Source of the DNA: Bacillota bacterium
GTDB lineage: Bacteria > Bacillota > Clostridia > Acetivibrionales > DTU013
DNA: 64,000 nt
NCBI GenBank assembly: GCA_023418915.1
Contig: JAEZYU010000038.1
Coordinates: forward strand, 336,060 to 400,059
Reading direction: 5' to 3'
Below, one piece after another: positions 20,701-27,624 of the stretch. Position 1 is the first letter of the stretch. Each line of letters starts with the position of its first letter. The notes under the pieces were generated by a model. It did not search any database. It was not told where the DNA came from and was given only the letters and a program-made list of their open reading frames with translations. The position numbers and the translations under genes are program-made.

Positions 20701-21126
20701 CTTGAGACAGCCATTTGGTCGATTGCCTCATACTCATTATTGTATTCTGATTATGAAAACATAATCAGAGCCGCTGAGATAACAACTAAACAAATCGGAA
20801 AGCATGTTGCAAAGATAGAGTCCGTATATTCCGACCCGCTGGGCACAGTGAAGGATACCATAAAAGAAGAAACCGGAATATCGGATATAACATCAGTTAA
20901 GGACGAAAAAAGCGGCGCATCGGCTTCGGCGGGTGAAGGCGGCTTGAGCGTCGGCGGCGGAGGAATCAAGCTTAACGTAAAGGTTGCGGATCTATGCAAT
21001 ATGGATTATGAAGTAAGCTTTAGCTTAGGTATAATCCCAGGCTTCGGAGAAGGCTTCAATAAAGCTGCAGAGTACTACTTTGAACGATGCGGTGATAGCG
21101 GCAGCGGCAGCAGCGGCAGCGAGTAA
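14719..21126 (+). CDS. Giant lipoprotein with two VWA domains (2135 aa)
   Basis: ATG 14719 begins a lipoprotein signal (LLAIALLLSCFAGC) that anchors the protein outside the membrane; a GGTGAGG lies ten bases upstream. After a roughly 400-residue N-terminal region come two von Willebrand A domains with intact metal-ion sites: Asp458-Ser-Ser-Gly-Ser462 and Asp649-Ala-Ser-Gly-Ser653. The first has VVFADGAD and the second IVFVTDAG as later strands. Residues about 830-1270 look beta-rich. Residues 1275-1329 are an acidic run of YDDEES-type hexapeptides. The remaining 800 residues match no family I can name; GTEWDLGYLAASLFAKCG near 1520 faintly recalls a transglutaminase-like helix without its cysteine. 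The C-terminus is Gly/Ser-rich. A divalent-metal-dependent adhesion or scaffold role is inferred. Zinc-ribbon genes flank it on both sides. Confidence 0.85.
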   Translation: MKRLISTLLAIALLLSCFAGCSRNSKDKKGDSKETVSEKKTTANTEGPKRGPVGIWDIPVPEINPLGSQELYLDTSHDKGDHTVKYLENYVENKKDIQGEMWSLAVQDTSGIPLEFLKEYVQELGGTVFSSVFGDRLTFTYKKDDESLWWGDAVLTDEGYILSVIKERHVPVGKEVKFSTRDFGDEDEPVITFVTQTEGKRFQSAALNLPDGALYLEIDSSSSTGTYRRTVHYYKELSSIKTNKFIIDDLPQGSDALTWKFTWEPDAAPREFSVKLEELGEIPQVKYGDVPGALKVCRYSTGNASVEPQEYVEYDSEEELNLDGDTTPEGDQLFWLPAGYWNVLLPSNIAGVAETRARLIPVSSGEMTVLNVPESVNSAYSALSLEYASPEDFAGAIEITETKDDGDTANISFVVNDPSDRDVFPDKENTAITEGGKKVEILDITRKILPPSVVLVLDSSGSMGNLMPATVESAKKFINGLPDGTYIKVIDFDTEVKVLKGETKDAVIKSLSSVKALGATKLFDATIEGIRLLEEKNRPALVVFADGADSSIDGQGEGSYSTMEEVIDVIKEANIPLYTIGFRDGADKKAMKDFAAASGGQYYDAKDNKALDSVFEAIGSKFGNSFVIKYRRPTETALSNTPVVSLIMDASGSMDIDPAEEEGCGWRMDKTKALFHDFVQKLPDGCLMQMISFQSGLVNTIRQNQIITDKKSPILQAIGCMDANGGTPILDAVKIGYENLRAIPTNKKAIVFVTDAGLEVDEYDQAEFEKLLGMIKDDGINVLWAGMGVTDKEELFRKAAELSGGRYIVKEDVNDLKAALDETLGLINKEGGSAHIPLSITINEKTSSGDIFNYSASTDVTFTKPTKSGTAAKPSTVSFSTGTRLNNYDSKLAAMVTGMSIPGEDTILNKRMTLTSKLANEAVEITVKEAFFFEKFMGLESGDKQFLALELEIKNITSGRIQYQIPSFKNHFYLNCNNEGSYPASDATWLTEKPITAPGEYEMNIFPDKTLSGMMVFLVPNEPLTQFSLHFYDTEYGHVHIPLAGRMEHQLLELDSFPTTAPVKISDAFSMTIKAVDTMDKIQKYSAEEKTTFRVIEADFDSKVQALLDIDPVSRLWMRIDTGSGPLMTKMNDVTALLPFGFMSPVMLAPSSVNRVRMAYPVAKSLLGAKAEIWGDLDSGSLQVPITQGSSYGNAVNKSSVQAFGMQLQINQLTTLGGVDGYGSDIAVADVTFTCPPGVQGTIIPEDMFCLVREDYLDAFNSSGLPPSSGNSGSENNADDEEDNETYDDGESYDDEEYYDDEESYDDEESYDDEEPYDDEESYDDEESGASSYSANLGNLTSVDSGSEGILAPDSSNLLYSINEEWAVFSGTQRRGLVLFSLPDESKKWTLKSNYFTDLNETLSNGKYSSSELLVRDTQADVFNDGFEIELAQAVQKSIKKYESYKTAENGAGYVKTVDLTQGDSKNYIPVPTIVTHGITKIRAASTPDQAISILKPLKWLPSSEQWSYRYSPEAVLTQGWGTEWDLGYLAASLFAKCGSNPKLCGIALTEEGSVKLSELCHLNEMKCKLLPGIKYTDASGNARVFIVPFMKDITELEGLVYFTESVSYKEIEPKEANLTVYAMAETKGDSASSLTGDIGSVLGGGESGGIVYEDILLLTKSITLPELSNDVIEVGYAQAGPGTGSGKLYMAVISTPDGLEPGEYGVDTGKSKVTAIKIEVELPNGVVSHVSTLPENDTLDKVYHNIAINLPDLPAEAAKTLEDACNKEYRAAQNPSSMSALKWYGRNIINRFITTQTAYDKETGEKMGLTLGRTNKERFMVLTSRMSSKDSKFWTSMDLVQASNQCHNGNMETVKAYNVGSGIFMSLLEGEVIPGINMNFQTSWANAPEGTQLVYIPGGNMNREAFIEPMRNYGFPERLLSSVENNSNIIYVTDKPTLFGGEKRWMWLEINPETYETISVSDTGEHMGAGYVQTLMRSIIQGGAKFMAGAFFGLETAIWSIASYSLLYSDYENIIRAAEITTKQIGKHVAKIESVYSDPLGTVKDTIKEETGISDITSVKDEKSGASASAGEGGLSVGGGGIKLNVKVADLCNMDYEVSFSLGIIPGFGEGFNKAAEYYFERCGDSGSGSSGSE
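18541..18705 (+). repeat. 18-bp repeats encoding acidic hexapeptides inside the giant VWA gene
   Basis: About seven 18-base units of the TACGATGATGAGGAGTCC type encode Tyr-Asp-Asp-Glu-Glu-Ser or close variants, at residues 1275-1329. The segment is a strongly acidic linker and could bind Ca2+ or act as a spacer between the N-terminal and C-terminal halves. The unit keeps frame, so copy number can vary without harm. Confidence 0.9.
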
Positions 21127-21131
21127 AAGGA

Positions 21132-21205
21132 GGACAGGGGACGGTTCTGTGTCCTGTGATAAACATAAAAAGTATAGCTCTGGGACACAGAACCGTCCCC
21201 TGTCC
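21132..21205. repeat. Perfect REP-like palindrome, copy 1
   Basis: Arms 21132-21154 and 21183-21205 are a perfect 23-base inverted repeat with core GGACAGGGGACGG, around a 28-base loop. It begins six bases after the giant VWA stop codon. It can form a very stable hairpin, so it may terminate or stabilise that transcript. Its loop is the approximate reverse complement of the loop of the copy at 21697-21771. Confidence 0.92.
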
Positions 21206-21226
21206 CAGACATAAGGGGGTAAAATC

Positions 21227-21676
21227 ATGGCAAATGACATTTTAGGCGGTTTGTTAAAGGGGTTCAGTTCATTCATGCCCCAGGACGATCCAAACACAAA
21301 GCTGTTCAATCTCAATAACCATCTGAGTGAACTCCAGCAGCAGGAACTTCAGGCTTATGCCTCAATAGGAAAAAGAGTATATGAAAGTATCTCAAATGAT
21401 CCTGCATACAACGATCTTGTGCTGGAGATACAGACAGTACAAAGAAAAATAGTTCAGGTGCAGGAACAAATAAAAGCCGTACAGGATGAAAAGGATGCAC
21501 AGGAACGAAAGGCACAGGCTCTAATATGTCCTGAATGTGGCTCTGCGAACCAGGAAGGTGTTAAATTCTGCAGTGAATGCGGTGCAAAGCTGGGTTCCTC
21601 CGCCTGCAGCAACTGCGGTACAGTCAACCCGCCAAACACCCGCTTCTGCGGCGAGTGCGGAAATAAGCTGATTTAA
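21227..21676 (+). CDS. Coiled-coil zinc-ribbon protein
   Basis: A 149-residue protein; GGGGGT lies seven bases before the ATG. Residues 30-95 are Gln/Glu/Lys-rich and predicted coiled coil (VLEIQTVQRKIVQVQEQIKA). The C-terminal 50 residues carry two zinc ribbons, CPECGS...FCSECG and CSNCGT...FCGECG, closely resembling the C-terminus of the protein at 13901-14566. No signal peptide is seen, so it is cytosolic while the neighbouring giant protein is extracellular. It is bracketed by two palindromic REP-like elements in opposite orientation. The function is unknown; a coiled-coil oligomer with metal-binding tails is what the sequence supports. Confidence 0.8.
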   Translation: MANDILGGLLKGFSSFMPQDDPNTKLFNLNNHLSELQQQELQAYASIGKRVYESISNDPAYNDLVLEIQTVQRKIVQVQEQIKAVQDEKDAQERKAQALICPECGSANQEGVKFCSECGAKLGSSACSNCGTVNPPNTRFCGECGNKLI

Positions 21677-21696
21677 GGATGGTGCCAGGTGGGGTG

Positions 21697-21771
21697 CGGA
21701 CAGGGGACGGTTCTGTGTCCCGGAGCTATACACTTTATGTTTAGCCCAGGACACAGAACCGTCCCCTGTCC
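21697..21771. repeat. Perfect REP-like palindrome, copy 2; likely bidirectional terminator
   Basis: Arms 21697-21719 and 21749-21771 repeat the same perfect 23-base inverted repeat, with a 29-base loop. A further partial arm follows to 21788. It lies between convergent genes (the zinc-ribbon gene and trkH) and is well placed to end both transcripts. Confidence 0.9.
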
Positions 21772-21789
21772 TACCGTCCCCTGTCTCAG

Positions 21790-23241
21790 TTATATATTTA
21801 CTTTTTTCCAGAAGGTCGGAGCAAACAGCAGCAGCACCGGCAATACCTCCAGCCTGCCTACGATCATGCAGAAGGAGAAAACAACCTTACTTAACACAGA
21901 AAAGGATGAGAAATTCCCAATCGGTCCTACGATTTCCAAGCCTGGCCCAATATTGCCCATGGTAGCTGCAACTGCTGTGAAATTCGTGATCATGTCCTTT
22001 CCTTCGAGAGATATGATAAGCACCGCCATTACAAATAGAAATATAAACGCATAGAAAAACACCATGACACCTGAAAGTACATTTTCTTCTACAGTTTTTC
22101 CGCCGATTTTTACAGTATAAACTGATCTGGGATGGATTATCTTGTATATCTCTCTTCGCACCAGCTTCATCAGCAGTACAAAGCGTATGCACTTCATACC
22201 GCCGCCGGTCGAACCTGCACTGGCGCCGATGAACATAAGCATTACCAGGATCGCCTTGCTGAATGAGGGCCATAGATTAAAGTCAGCTGTTGAATATCCG
22301 GTCGTTGTGATGATCGAACCGACCTGAAATGAAGAGTGTCTGAGCGACTCCCAAAATGAACCAAAGACCTTCCCTGTGAGATTCAAAGTAATAAGCGCCA
22401 CCGATGCCAGAATCAAACCAAGATAGAAGCGAAATTCAGTATCACGAAAAAACGCTTTGACATTCCCTTTGATCATTTGATAATACAGAGAGAAATTAAC
22501 TCCAAATAAAATCATAAAAACTGTTATTATTACTTCAGAAAATATGTTATTGTATGATCCTATGCTCGCATTTTTAATAGAAAATCCACCTGTTCCGGCA
22601 GTACCCAGCGCATGGATGATCGAATCATACATAGGCATTCCGGATATAAGAAGCATAATGATCTGTATCAATGTCATAGCTGTATATATAATATAAAGTA
22701 TCTTGACTGTCTGCCCCATTTTGGGCACAAGTTTTCCTGGATTCGGCCCGGGGCTTTCAGCTACCATAATATGGACTGTACTGGCTTTTACTGATGGCAG
22801 CACAGCCAGCATCAGAGCAAGCACACCCATGCCTCCGACCCAGTGCGTAAAGCTTCTCCAAAACAGAATACCCCTTGGCAGACCTTCTATTTCCGTCAAT
22901 ATAGATGCTCCTGTGGTAGAGAAGCCGGATATAGCTTCAAAAAATGCGTCTACAGGCGCCGGAATAGCACCACTGATCAAAAAGGGCAGTGATCCAAAAA
23001 GCGGCACAAAAAGCCATGACAGAGATACTATCGCAAACCCGTCCCTTGCGTACATCTGACTGTTCTTTGGTTTCAACAGATGAAGCAGGAAACCGACAAT
23101 TATCAGTATAAGCATCGATATCAAAAATGCATACACATCGTCCTGTCCATATATGGCCGAAACCAGAAGTGAAGGTATCATCAGCGCAGCCTCGATGCAA
23201 AGAACAGTACCAAGACTGCTGAAAATCATCCTAAAGTTCAT
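21790..23241 (-). CDS. trkH: TrkH/KtrB-type potassium channel subunit
   Basis: A 483-residue membrane protein with the four-fold M1-P-M2 repeat of Trk/Ktr K+ transporters. Pore-loop-like segments include ISGFSTTGASILTEI, GTAGTGGFSIKNASIG and SIITTTGYSTADFN, ending in the fourth AVAATMGNIGPGLE. It conducts K+ into the cell, gated by the TrkA protein encoded just upstream. I place the start at ATG 23241 because GGAGG sits eight bases before it, inside the last codons of trkA; a start at 23271 would overlap trkA more and lacks a site. The gene therefore overlaps trkA by 11 bases and is translationally coupled to it. Confidence 0.93.
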   Translation of the reverse strand: MNFRMIFSSLGTVLCIEAALMIPSLLVSAIYGQDDVYAFLISMLILIIVGFLLHLLKPKNSQMYARDGFAIVSLSWLFVPLFGSLPFLISGAIPAPVDAFFEAISGFSTTGASILTEIEGLPRGILFWRSFTHWVGGMGVLALMLAVLPSVKASTVHIMVAESPGPNPGKLVPKMGQTVKILYIIYTAMTLIQIIMLLISGMPMYDSIIHALGTAGTGGFSIKNASIGSYNNIFSEVIITVFMILFGVNFSLYYQMIKGNVKAFFRDTEFRFYLGLILASVALITLNLTGKVFGSFWESLRHSSFQVGSIITTTGYSTADFNLWPSFSKAILVMLMFIGASAGSTGGGMKCIRFVLLMKLVRREIYKIIHPRSVYTVKIGGKTVEENVLSGVMVFFYAFIFLFVMAVLIISLEGKDMITNFTAVAATMGNIGPGLEIVGPIGNFSSFSVLSKVVFSFCMIVGRLEVLPVLLLFAPTFWKKVNI

Positions 23242-24610
23242 CCGGTATTCCTCCAGGTACGATAATATCATTAAAGTCGGAAAAATGTTTTTCCTTTACT
23301 ATAAGTATAACGCTGTCACCCAGTTTGATCATATCTTTACCGTGAGGGATGATTATGTCATTTTTTCTGACGATTGCAGCCACCAGTATGCCCTCCTTAA
23401 GCTTCAGATCCTTTAGTGGTATATTCAAGAATAATGTTGACTGCCTGGCTATAAATTCGATGGCTTCCGCCTTGTCATCGATTATCCTGTACAATGTTTC
23501 GACAGGGTTGCCCATGGCATTCTTCAAGCCTCTTACAAACTTGATGATACCGTTGGCAGTTATTTGCTTTGGGCTTACAATGCTGTCGATCCCCATGGTC
23601 TTTATCAGTGATGCATAATTGATCCTGTTTATCTTTGCAATGATCTTATGGACGCCGCACTGCTTGGCATATAGCGAAGCCAGTAGATTTTCCTCATCCC
23701 GGCCGGTAACGGCAACAAATGCGTCCATGTCACTCAGGTTCTCCGAATTGAGCACTGTTTCCTCAGATCCATCTCCATTAATGATCAATGTGTTGGGAAG
23801 TAGTTCAGACAATTCATAGCACCTGTCTCTGTCGATTTCGATTATTTTAGCCTTCATGCCTGCTTCACCAAGATACTGCGCCAGATAATAGGCTATTCGG
23901 CCGCCTCCGATGATCATGACATTCTTTACCTTATCATTATATAGTCCTACACGGCTGCAAAAATCATATACATTGTAAGGCCGCCCGATAATATATATCA
24001 TGTCGTTTTCATCAATCTGGAACTCACCCTTCGGGATGATCACTTCCTCACCCCGGAGTACTGCGCCTATTAATATGGAAGAGGATATCTTGCTGGATAT
24101 CTCCTTGAGCTTCATTCCGATCAAAGGCATGCCTTCAACGACCTTCACTTCCACAAGCTCCACCCTGCCCTTGGCAAAAGGCTCCACATTCACCGCAACC
24201 GGATAGCTCAATACCCTGCCAATTTCATTTGCACAGGCATGCTCAGGATTTATGACCATATCGAGTCCCAGATCTCTTTTCAGTACGGAAAGCTCACTGG
24301 CATATTCAGGATCCCTGATTCGAGCTATTGTGTGCTCCGCTCCAAGCTTCTTTGCAGTAAGGCAGCATACCATATTCATTTCGTCACTGGTCGTCGCCGC
24401 AATTAAAAGATCAGCATCCTTCACCCCAGCTTCCATCAAAATCTTTGTACTGACTCCATTTCCCTTGATACACATTACATCCAGATATTCACTTGCTCTT
24501 TTTAGAGGCTCTGGGTCCTTATCGATAATAGTTACGTCATTGTCTTCCTTGGACAGATTTTCTGCCAGTGCATGTCCAACTTTTCCATCTCCGATAATAA
24601 TGATCTTCAT
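23231..24610 (-). CDS. trkA: Trk potassium uptake regulatory protein TrkA
   Basis: A 459-residue cytoplasmic gating protein with two tandem RCK units. The first Rossmann fold begins MKIIIIGDGKVGHALAENL with the acid IIDKD at its second strand; the second begins NVMIIGGGRIAYYLAQYL near residue 226. Each is followed by a TrkA-C domain (residues about 140-220 and 370-450). It binds NAD(H) or ATP and controls TrkH opening. It is the first gene of the trkA-trkH pair. A 561-base leader without a gene lies upstream. The full two-unit length is the classical TrkA form rather than the short KtrA. Confidence 0.94.
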   Translation of the reverse strand: MKIIIIGDGKVGHALAENLSKEDNDVTIIDKDPEPLKRASEYLDVMCIKGNGVSTKILMEAGVKDADLLIAATTSDEMNMVCCLTAKKLGAEHTIARIRDPEYASELSVLKRDLGLDMVINPEHACANEIGRVLSYPVAVNVEPFAKGRVELVEVKVVEGMPLIGMKLKEISSKISSSILIGAVLRGEEVIIPKGEFQIDENDMIYIIGRPYNVYDFCSRVGLYNDKVKNVMIIGGGRIAYYLAQYLGEAGMKAKIIEIDRDRCYELSELLPNTLIINGDGSEETVLNSENLSDMDAFVAVTGRDEENLLASLYAKQCGVHKIIAKINRINYASLIKTMGIDSIVSPKQITANGIIKFVRGLKNAMGNPVETLYRIIDDKAEAIEFIARQSTLFLNIPLKDLKLKEGILVAAIVRKNDIIIPHGKDMIKLGDSVILIVKEKHFSDFNDIIVPGGIPDEL

Positions 24611-25171
24611 CTCTAATCTCCCATTAACAGCGTCATTAACTCAGAACAGCTTCCTAACAGTTATATAGTCAGGTTTTATGATTATGTTTATATAATATGC
24701 AAATCCATCTGCAAATAAAAGGCGAGGTGCTCATAAAGCCCCCACCGAATCCCTAACCTTTTATCAAAGCCTGATGTCCTTACTTATGTTTTGCATTTTA
24801 TAACATTAGTAAAAAAAGGTCAATTATATTTTTGCCGTAACTTCTATTATTTTCCATATAGCCCAGCAAAGAATCTCTCGTTTACCGTAATTTGCACTCA
24901 TTTATACCACTGCCTTCATGAATGAATTTGCGAGCAGAATATCATCCGGTCGTATTCCTAATGAGCTATATGCTTGGTCAAATCACTCTTACTGCACATT
25001 ACTTCCTCCGGCAGCCTCTTGAATGTGCAAGAAAATCATCCTGCATATCGCCATTGAAACGCAAAGAAATACCCTAAACAATAAGAACATTATATCAAAT
25101 ACGGTATGAATAAGCAAAATTTGAAATATAACAGCCTCCTTTCTCAGTTTCTCACAAACTTCGCCTTCAGG
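24611..25171. other. Long gene-free region upstream of trkA
   Basis: No open reading frame with a ribosome site is visible on either strand. The stretch 24720-24765 is conspicuously GC-rich (GCGAGGTGCTC, GCCCCCACCG) inside A/T-rich surroundings and could be structured RNA. I compared it by eye with the c-di-AMP (ydaO) riboswitch, often found before K+ genes, and found no convincing match. Confidence 0.4.
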
Positions 25172-26095
25172 CTATACAAAAGCGCTCTGTCTCAATATTC
25201 TCAGGTAATGGTTGGCTTCACGCAGTACATGGTCACCGAGAAGCGGATATGCGATCGATTTGATCTTGCAGTCGATCAAGCCCACAGTACCTGCATTTTT
25301 AAAGTCTCTTATATCACCGGCTGCTTTAAAGCTTTCTTTTGTGACCGCAGGCAGCAAAGCAGTCTGATCCATTGCAGCCATAGCTTTTTTTGTAAGCTCA
25401 TCGAATTCATTCCCAAAATCATTTGCAGAGCTTATTAGCTCCTCTTCAGTTGGATCAAGCAACCCCCGAATGAATTTTGAGTGTTCGGCCATGATCCTGT
25501 TCCAGAATACCTCCTGTTCGGCAAGATCATCTGCTCCCACCACAGCTTCTCTGTTTTGCAGCCTGCTTATAGCCCTGAGATAGAATTTTGCTTCTCTGAG
25601 TATATGGTCAATCAGCAACGGATAATTAACTGTGAACAGTCTGCACGCAAGTACATTGCTCAATATCTTTGTCTTAAAATTGATCAGAGCCGTCACAAGT
25701 ACAATGGCCTTCTGGTTAAGATAGAACACCCTCTGCTCCAGTACAGGCGAAGGCAATGCTCCATCGTTTCCTGCAAGCCCGGCCTCCGCCTGTGTCAACC
25801 CGAAGTTGATGGGTATCCCTGTATAGAATTGCGACACCCGCTCCGCATTTAAAGTATGCGGAGTAATAAATTCTCCGGCAGCAACCGAAGCTGTGCTCAC
25901 AACCCCATTTGCCAGAGCTATGGTCTCAGCAAGCAGCATTTCAAACTGATTCTTCAAAAGATCTGCCTCACGTGCCAGATATGCGTCTTTAGCTGTGAAT
26001 GCACTCTCAAGGAAAATAGAATGCTCCTTGGCTATCCTGCCGAAAAACAAATTCAGCTCAAGTGATAATCGTATATATTCCTCTCTTGATAACAT
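25172..26095 (-). CDS. DUF2935 protein
   Basis: A 307-residue helical protein, starting at ATG 26095 with GGAG nine bases upstream; the open frame extends 17 codons further without a site. It contains two copies of a four-helix unit with similar openings, EEYIRLSLELNLFFGRIAKEHSIFLESAF near the start and AEQEVFWNRIMAEHSKFIRGLLDP in the middle. The repeated Glu-His pairs in each half resemble metal-binding four-helix bundles, and the C-terminal HVLREANHYLRIL repeats the HILREAKFYLRAI segment. DUF2935 occurs in Bacilli and Clostridia and its function is unknown. A metal-storage or ferritin-like role is only a suggestion from the Glu/His pattern. A strong hairpin with T-tract lies in its leader. 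Confidence 0.85.
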   Translation of the reverse strand: MLSREEYIRLSLELNLFFGRIAKEHSIFLESAFTAKDAYLAREADLLKNQFEMLLAETIALANGVVSTASVAAGEFITPHTLNAERVSQFYTGIPINFGLTQAEAGLAGNDGALPSPVLEQRVFYLNQKAIVLVTALINFKTKILSNVLACRLFTVNYPLLIDHILREAKFYLRAISRLQNREAVVGADDLAEQEVFWNRIMAEHSKFIRGLLDPTEEELISSANDFGNEFDELTKKAMAAMDQTALLPAVTKESFKAAGDIRDFKNAGTVGLIDCKIKSIAYPLLGDHVLREANHYLRILRQSAFV

Positions 26096-26112
26096 AACGC
26101 CACTCCTCACTC

Positions 26113-26160
26113 CAAAAAAACATAAGAAAAACCCAGCATAATACATATTATGGCTGGGCT
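26113..26160 (-). terminator. Terminator-like hairpin just upstream of DUF2935
   Basis: On the minus strand, a CCCAGC/GCTGGG stem extended by ATAAT/ATTAT is followed by TTTTTCTTATGTTTTTTT. It ends some 15-20 bases before the DUF2935 ribosome site. It is either the terminator of the upstream stalk-protein gene or an attenuator controlling DUF2935. Confidence 0.75.
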
Positions 26161-26310
26161 ACATAAAGAGTGACGTAATTATTTCCCGCTAGTTTCACCA
26201 TCTCTCAACGAAACTAACCGATTTATCCGATCTATTCTTACCAGATCATCTTACCTTATCAATGATACCGGCCAGAGCACCCTCTCACAGGTAAGTCTGG
26301 CCGATTTAGT

Positions 26311-26513
26311 TTGTCTCGTCAATAATGACAGCGGATTCAGCTTGTCTCGTCAATAATGACAGCCGATTCTGCTTGTCTTGTCAATAATGACAGCGAATTC
26401 CGCTTGTCTCGTCTATAATGACAGCGAATTCAGCCTATCTCGTCTATAATGACAGCGAATTCCGCTTGTCTCGTCTATAATGACAGCCGATTCAGCCTAT
26501 CTCGTCAAAGAAG
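26311..26513 (-). repeat. 31-bp tandem repeat (about 6.5 copies) across a gene's stop codon
   Basis: Units begin at 26311, 26342, 26373, 26404, 26435, 26466 and 26497, with a period of exactly 31 bases and few mismatches. The last unit contains the final codons and stop of the copper-amine-oxidase-like gene (Asp-Glu-Ile-Gly-stop), so the array looks like serial duplication of that gene end. There are no distinct spacers. Confidence 0.95.
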
Positions 26514-27454
26514 CTGATCGGGATAAATGTCCTGCTATCTACTATAACAGCTGCTGCAGCTAATTTCCGATTCTCACCATCATAATCAAATTCGTCCTGT
26601 CCAATCTTCAGCAAAATTCTATCTCCCAGCGCTACACTCCTGTCTGCGCTGTTCCATACAACTTCCAGGCCCAGCTCTTCAGCAACTGCCCTGACCGGTA
26701 CCATCTGAACACCCGAATCACTCACAAAGGCGTCAGGAGCTTCTATACTATTTCCGTTCACGAGGACAACACTGTCTGAAACCCTGACATCAACAGACGT
26801 TTCATCTTCCGGTACCGGCTGAGCATCGTTTTCATCCTCGGCAAGCACTACTATTTTGTCAGGTGTAGTCTGCGCTGGTATGCTCTTTGTTGAAGCTCCA
26901 TATACGACTACCAGAACCCTGTCGGCAAGATCACCTTCATATGCGGTGCCATCTTCATTAACTATATTCTCGACTTCGGAAACGTTTATTAATTTCAGAG
27001 TATTATCATAGCTGACAAGCTCTTCATCGAATTTATCTGCTTTTACATTCCTGTCGCTGTTTTTGACAACAACAACATATGCCTTGTACTGCGCCGGGTA
27101 GATCATGATCATAAATGCGTTAGCATCATAGTAAGCAGAAATATCTGATCCGACTTTGATTTCCTCATTATCAAGTATGTATGTTTCATTGTCGATTATA
27201 ATATTGGCAGGCGCACCGTCAGCACTTTCAACAGACACGAATTTTGCTCCGTCGATCGGCTTATAATCCGTAATTTCCTTCACCGTACCCCTGAATGGCT
27301 TGTAATACAATTTTTGCACTGCATCCGGTTCCATGCGTGCAGGGATATCCATATCTGCATCCGGCGTGATATCTCCTGTGGCTGCAAAAGCTGCTGCAGA
27401 AATTGCCAGGATAGCGGCGGATAAAACAACCGCAGCTATTTTCTTCGTATTCAT
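26492..27454 (-). CDS. Secreted copper-amine-oxidase N-domain-like (stalk) protein
   Basis: A 320-residue exported protein. ATG 27454 follows AAAGGAG and starts a cleavable signal peptide (KIAAVVLSAAILAISAAAFA); upstream in-frame codons lack a site. Residues 30-215 form a beta-rich region of unknown family. The C-terminal roughly 95 residues match the Cu-amine-oxidase N-terminal-like domain: VLVNGNSIEAPDAF, VQMVPVRAVAEELGLEVVWN and DSRTFIPISFF. In Firmicutes this domain is a common surface-protein module that binds wall or sugars rather than an oxidase, and no copper active site is present. The last four codons and stop belong to a 31-base tandem repeat that continues downstream. Confidence 0.85.
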   Translation of the reverse strand: MNTKKIAAVVLSAAILAISAAAFAATGDITPDADMDIPARMEPDAVQKLYYKPFRGTVKEITDYKPIDGAKFVSVESADGAPANIIIDNETYILDNEEIKVGSDISAYYDANAFMIMIYPAQYKAYVVVVKNSDRNVKADKFDEELVSYDNTLKLINVSEVENIVNEDGTAYEGDLADRVLVVVYGASTKSIPAQTTPDKIVVLAEDENDAQPVPEDETSVDVRVSDSVVLVNGNSIEAPDAFVSDSGVQMVPVRAVAEELGLEVVWNSADRSVALGDRILLKIGQDEFDYDGENRKLAAAAVIVDSRTFIPISFFDEIG

Positions 27455-27624
27455 GATATCTTTTCTCCTTTTGACATTTTTTCTTTTACTTATTAGACGT
27501 AACAAATGCCAAAAGCGTTGCAATTTTTCACAAAAGTGAGCAATGTGGCTTAGAGGTGTTGGATATCTATCGCATTGACATAATGAAATAATAAGAAGCA
27601 GGATCAATCCTTGTTACTGTATGT

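Noticed and set aside
24720..24770. c-di-AMP (ydaO) riboswitch before trkA
   Set aside because: I looked for the conserved GGGG/GAATC elements in gene orientation and they are not arranged as required.
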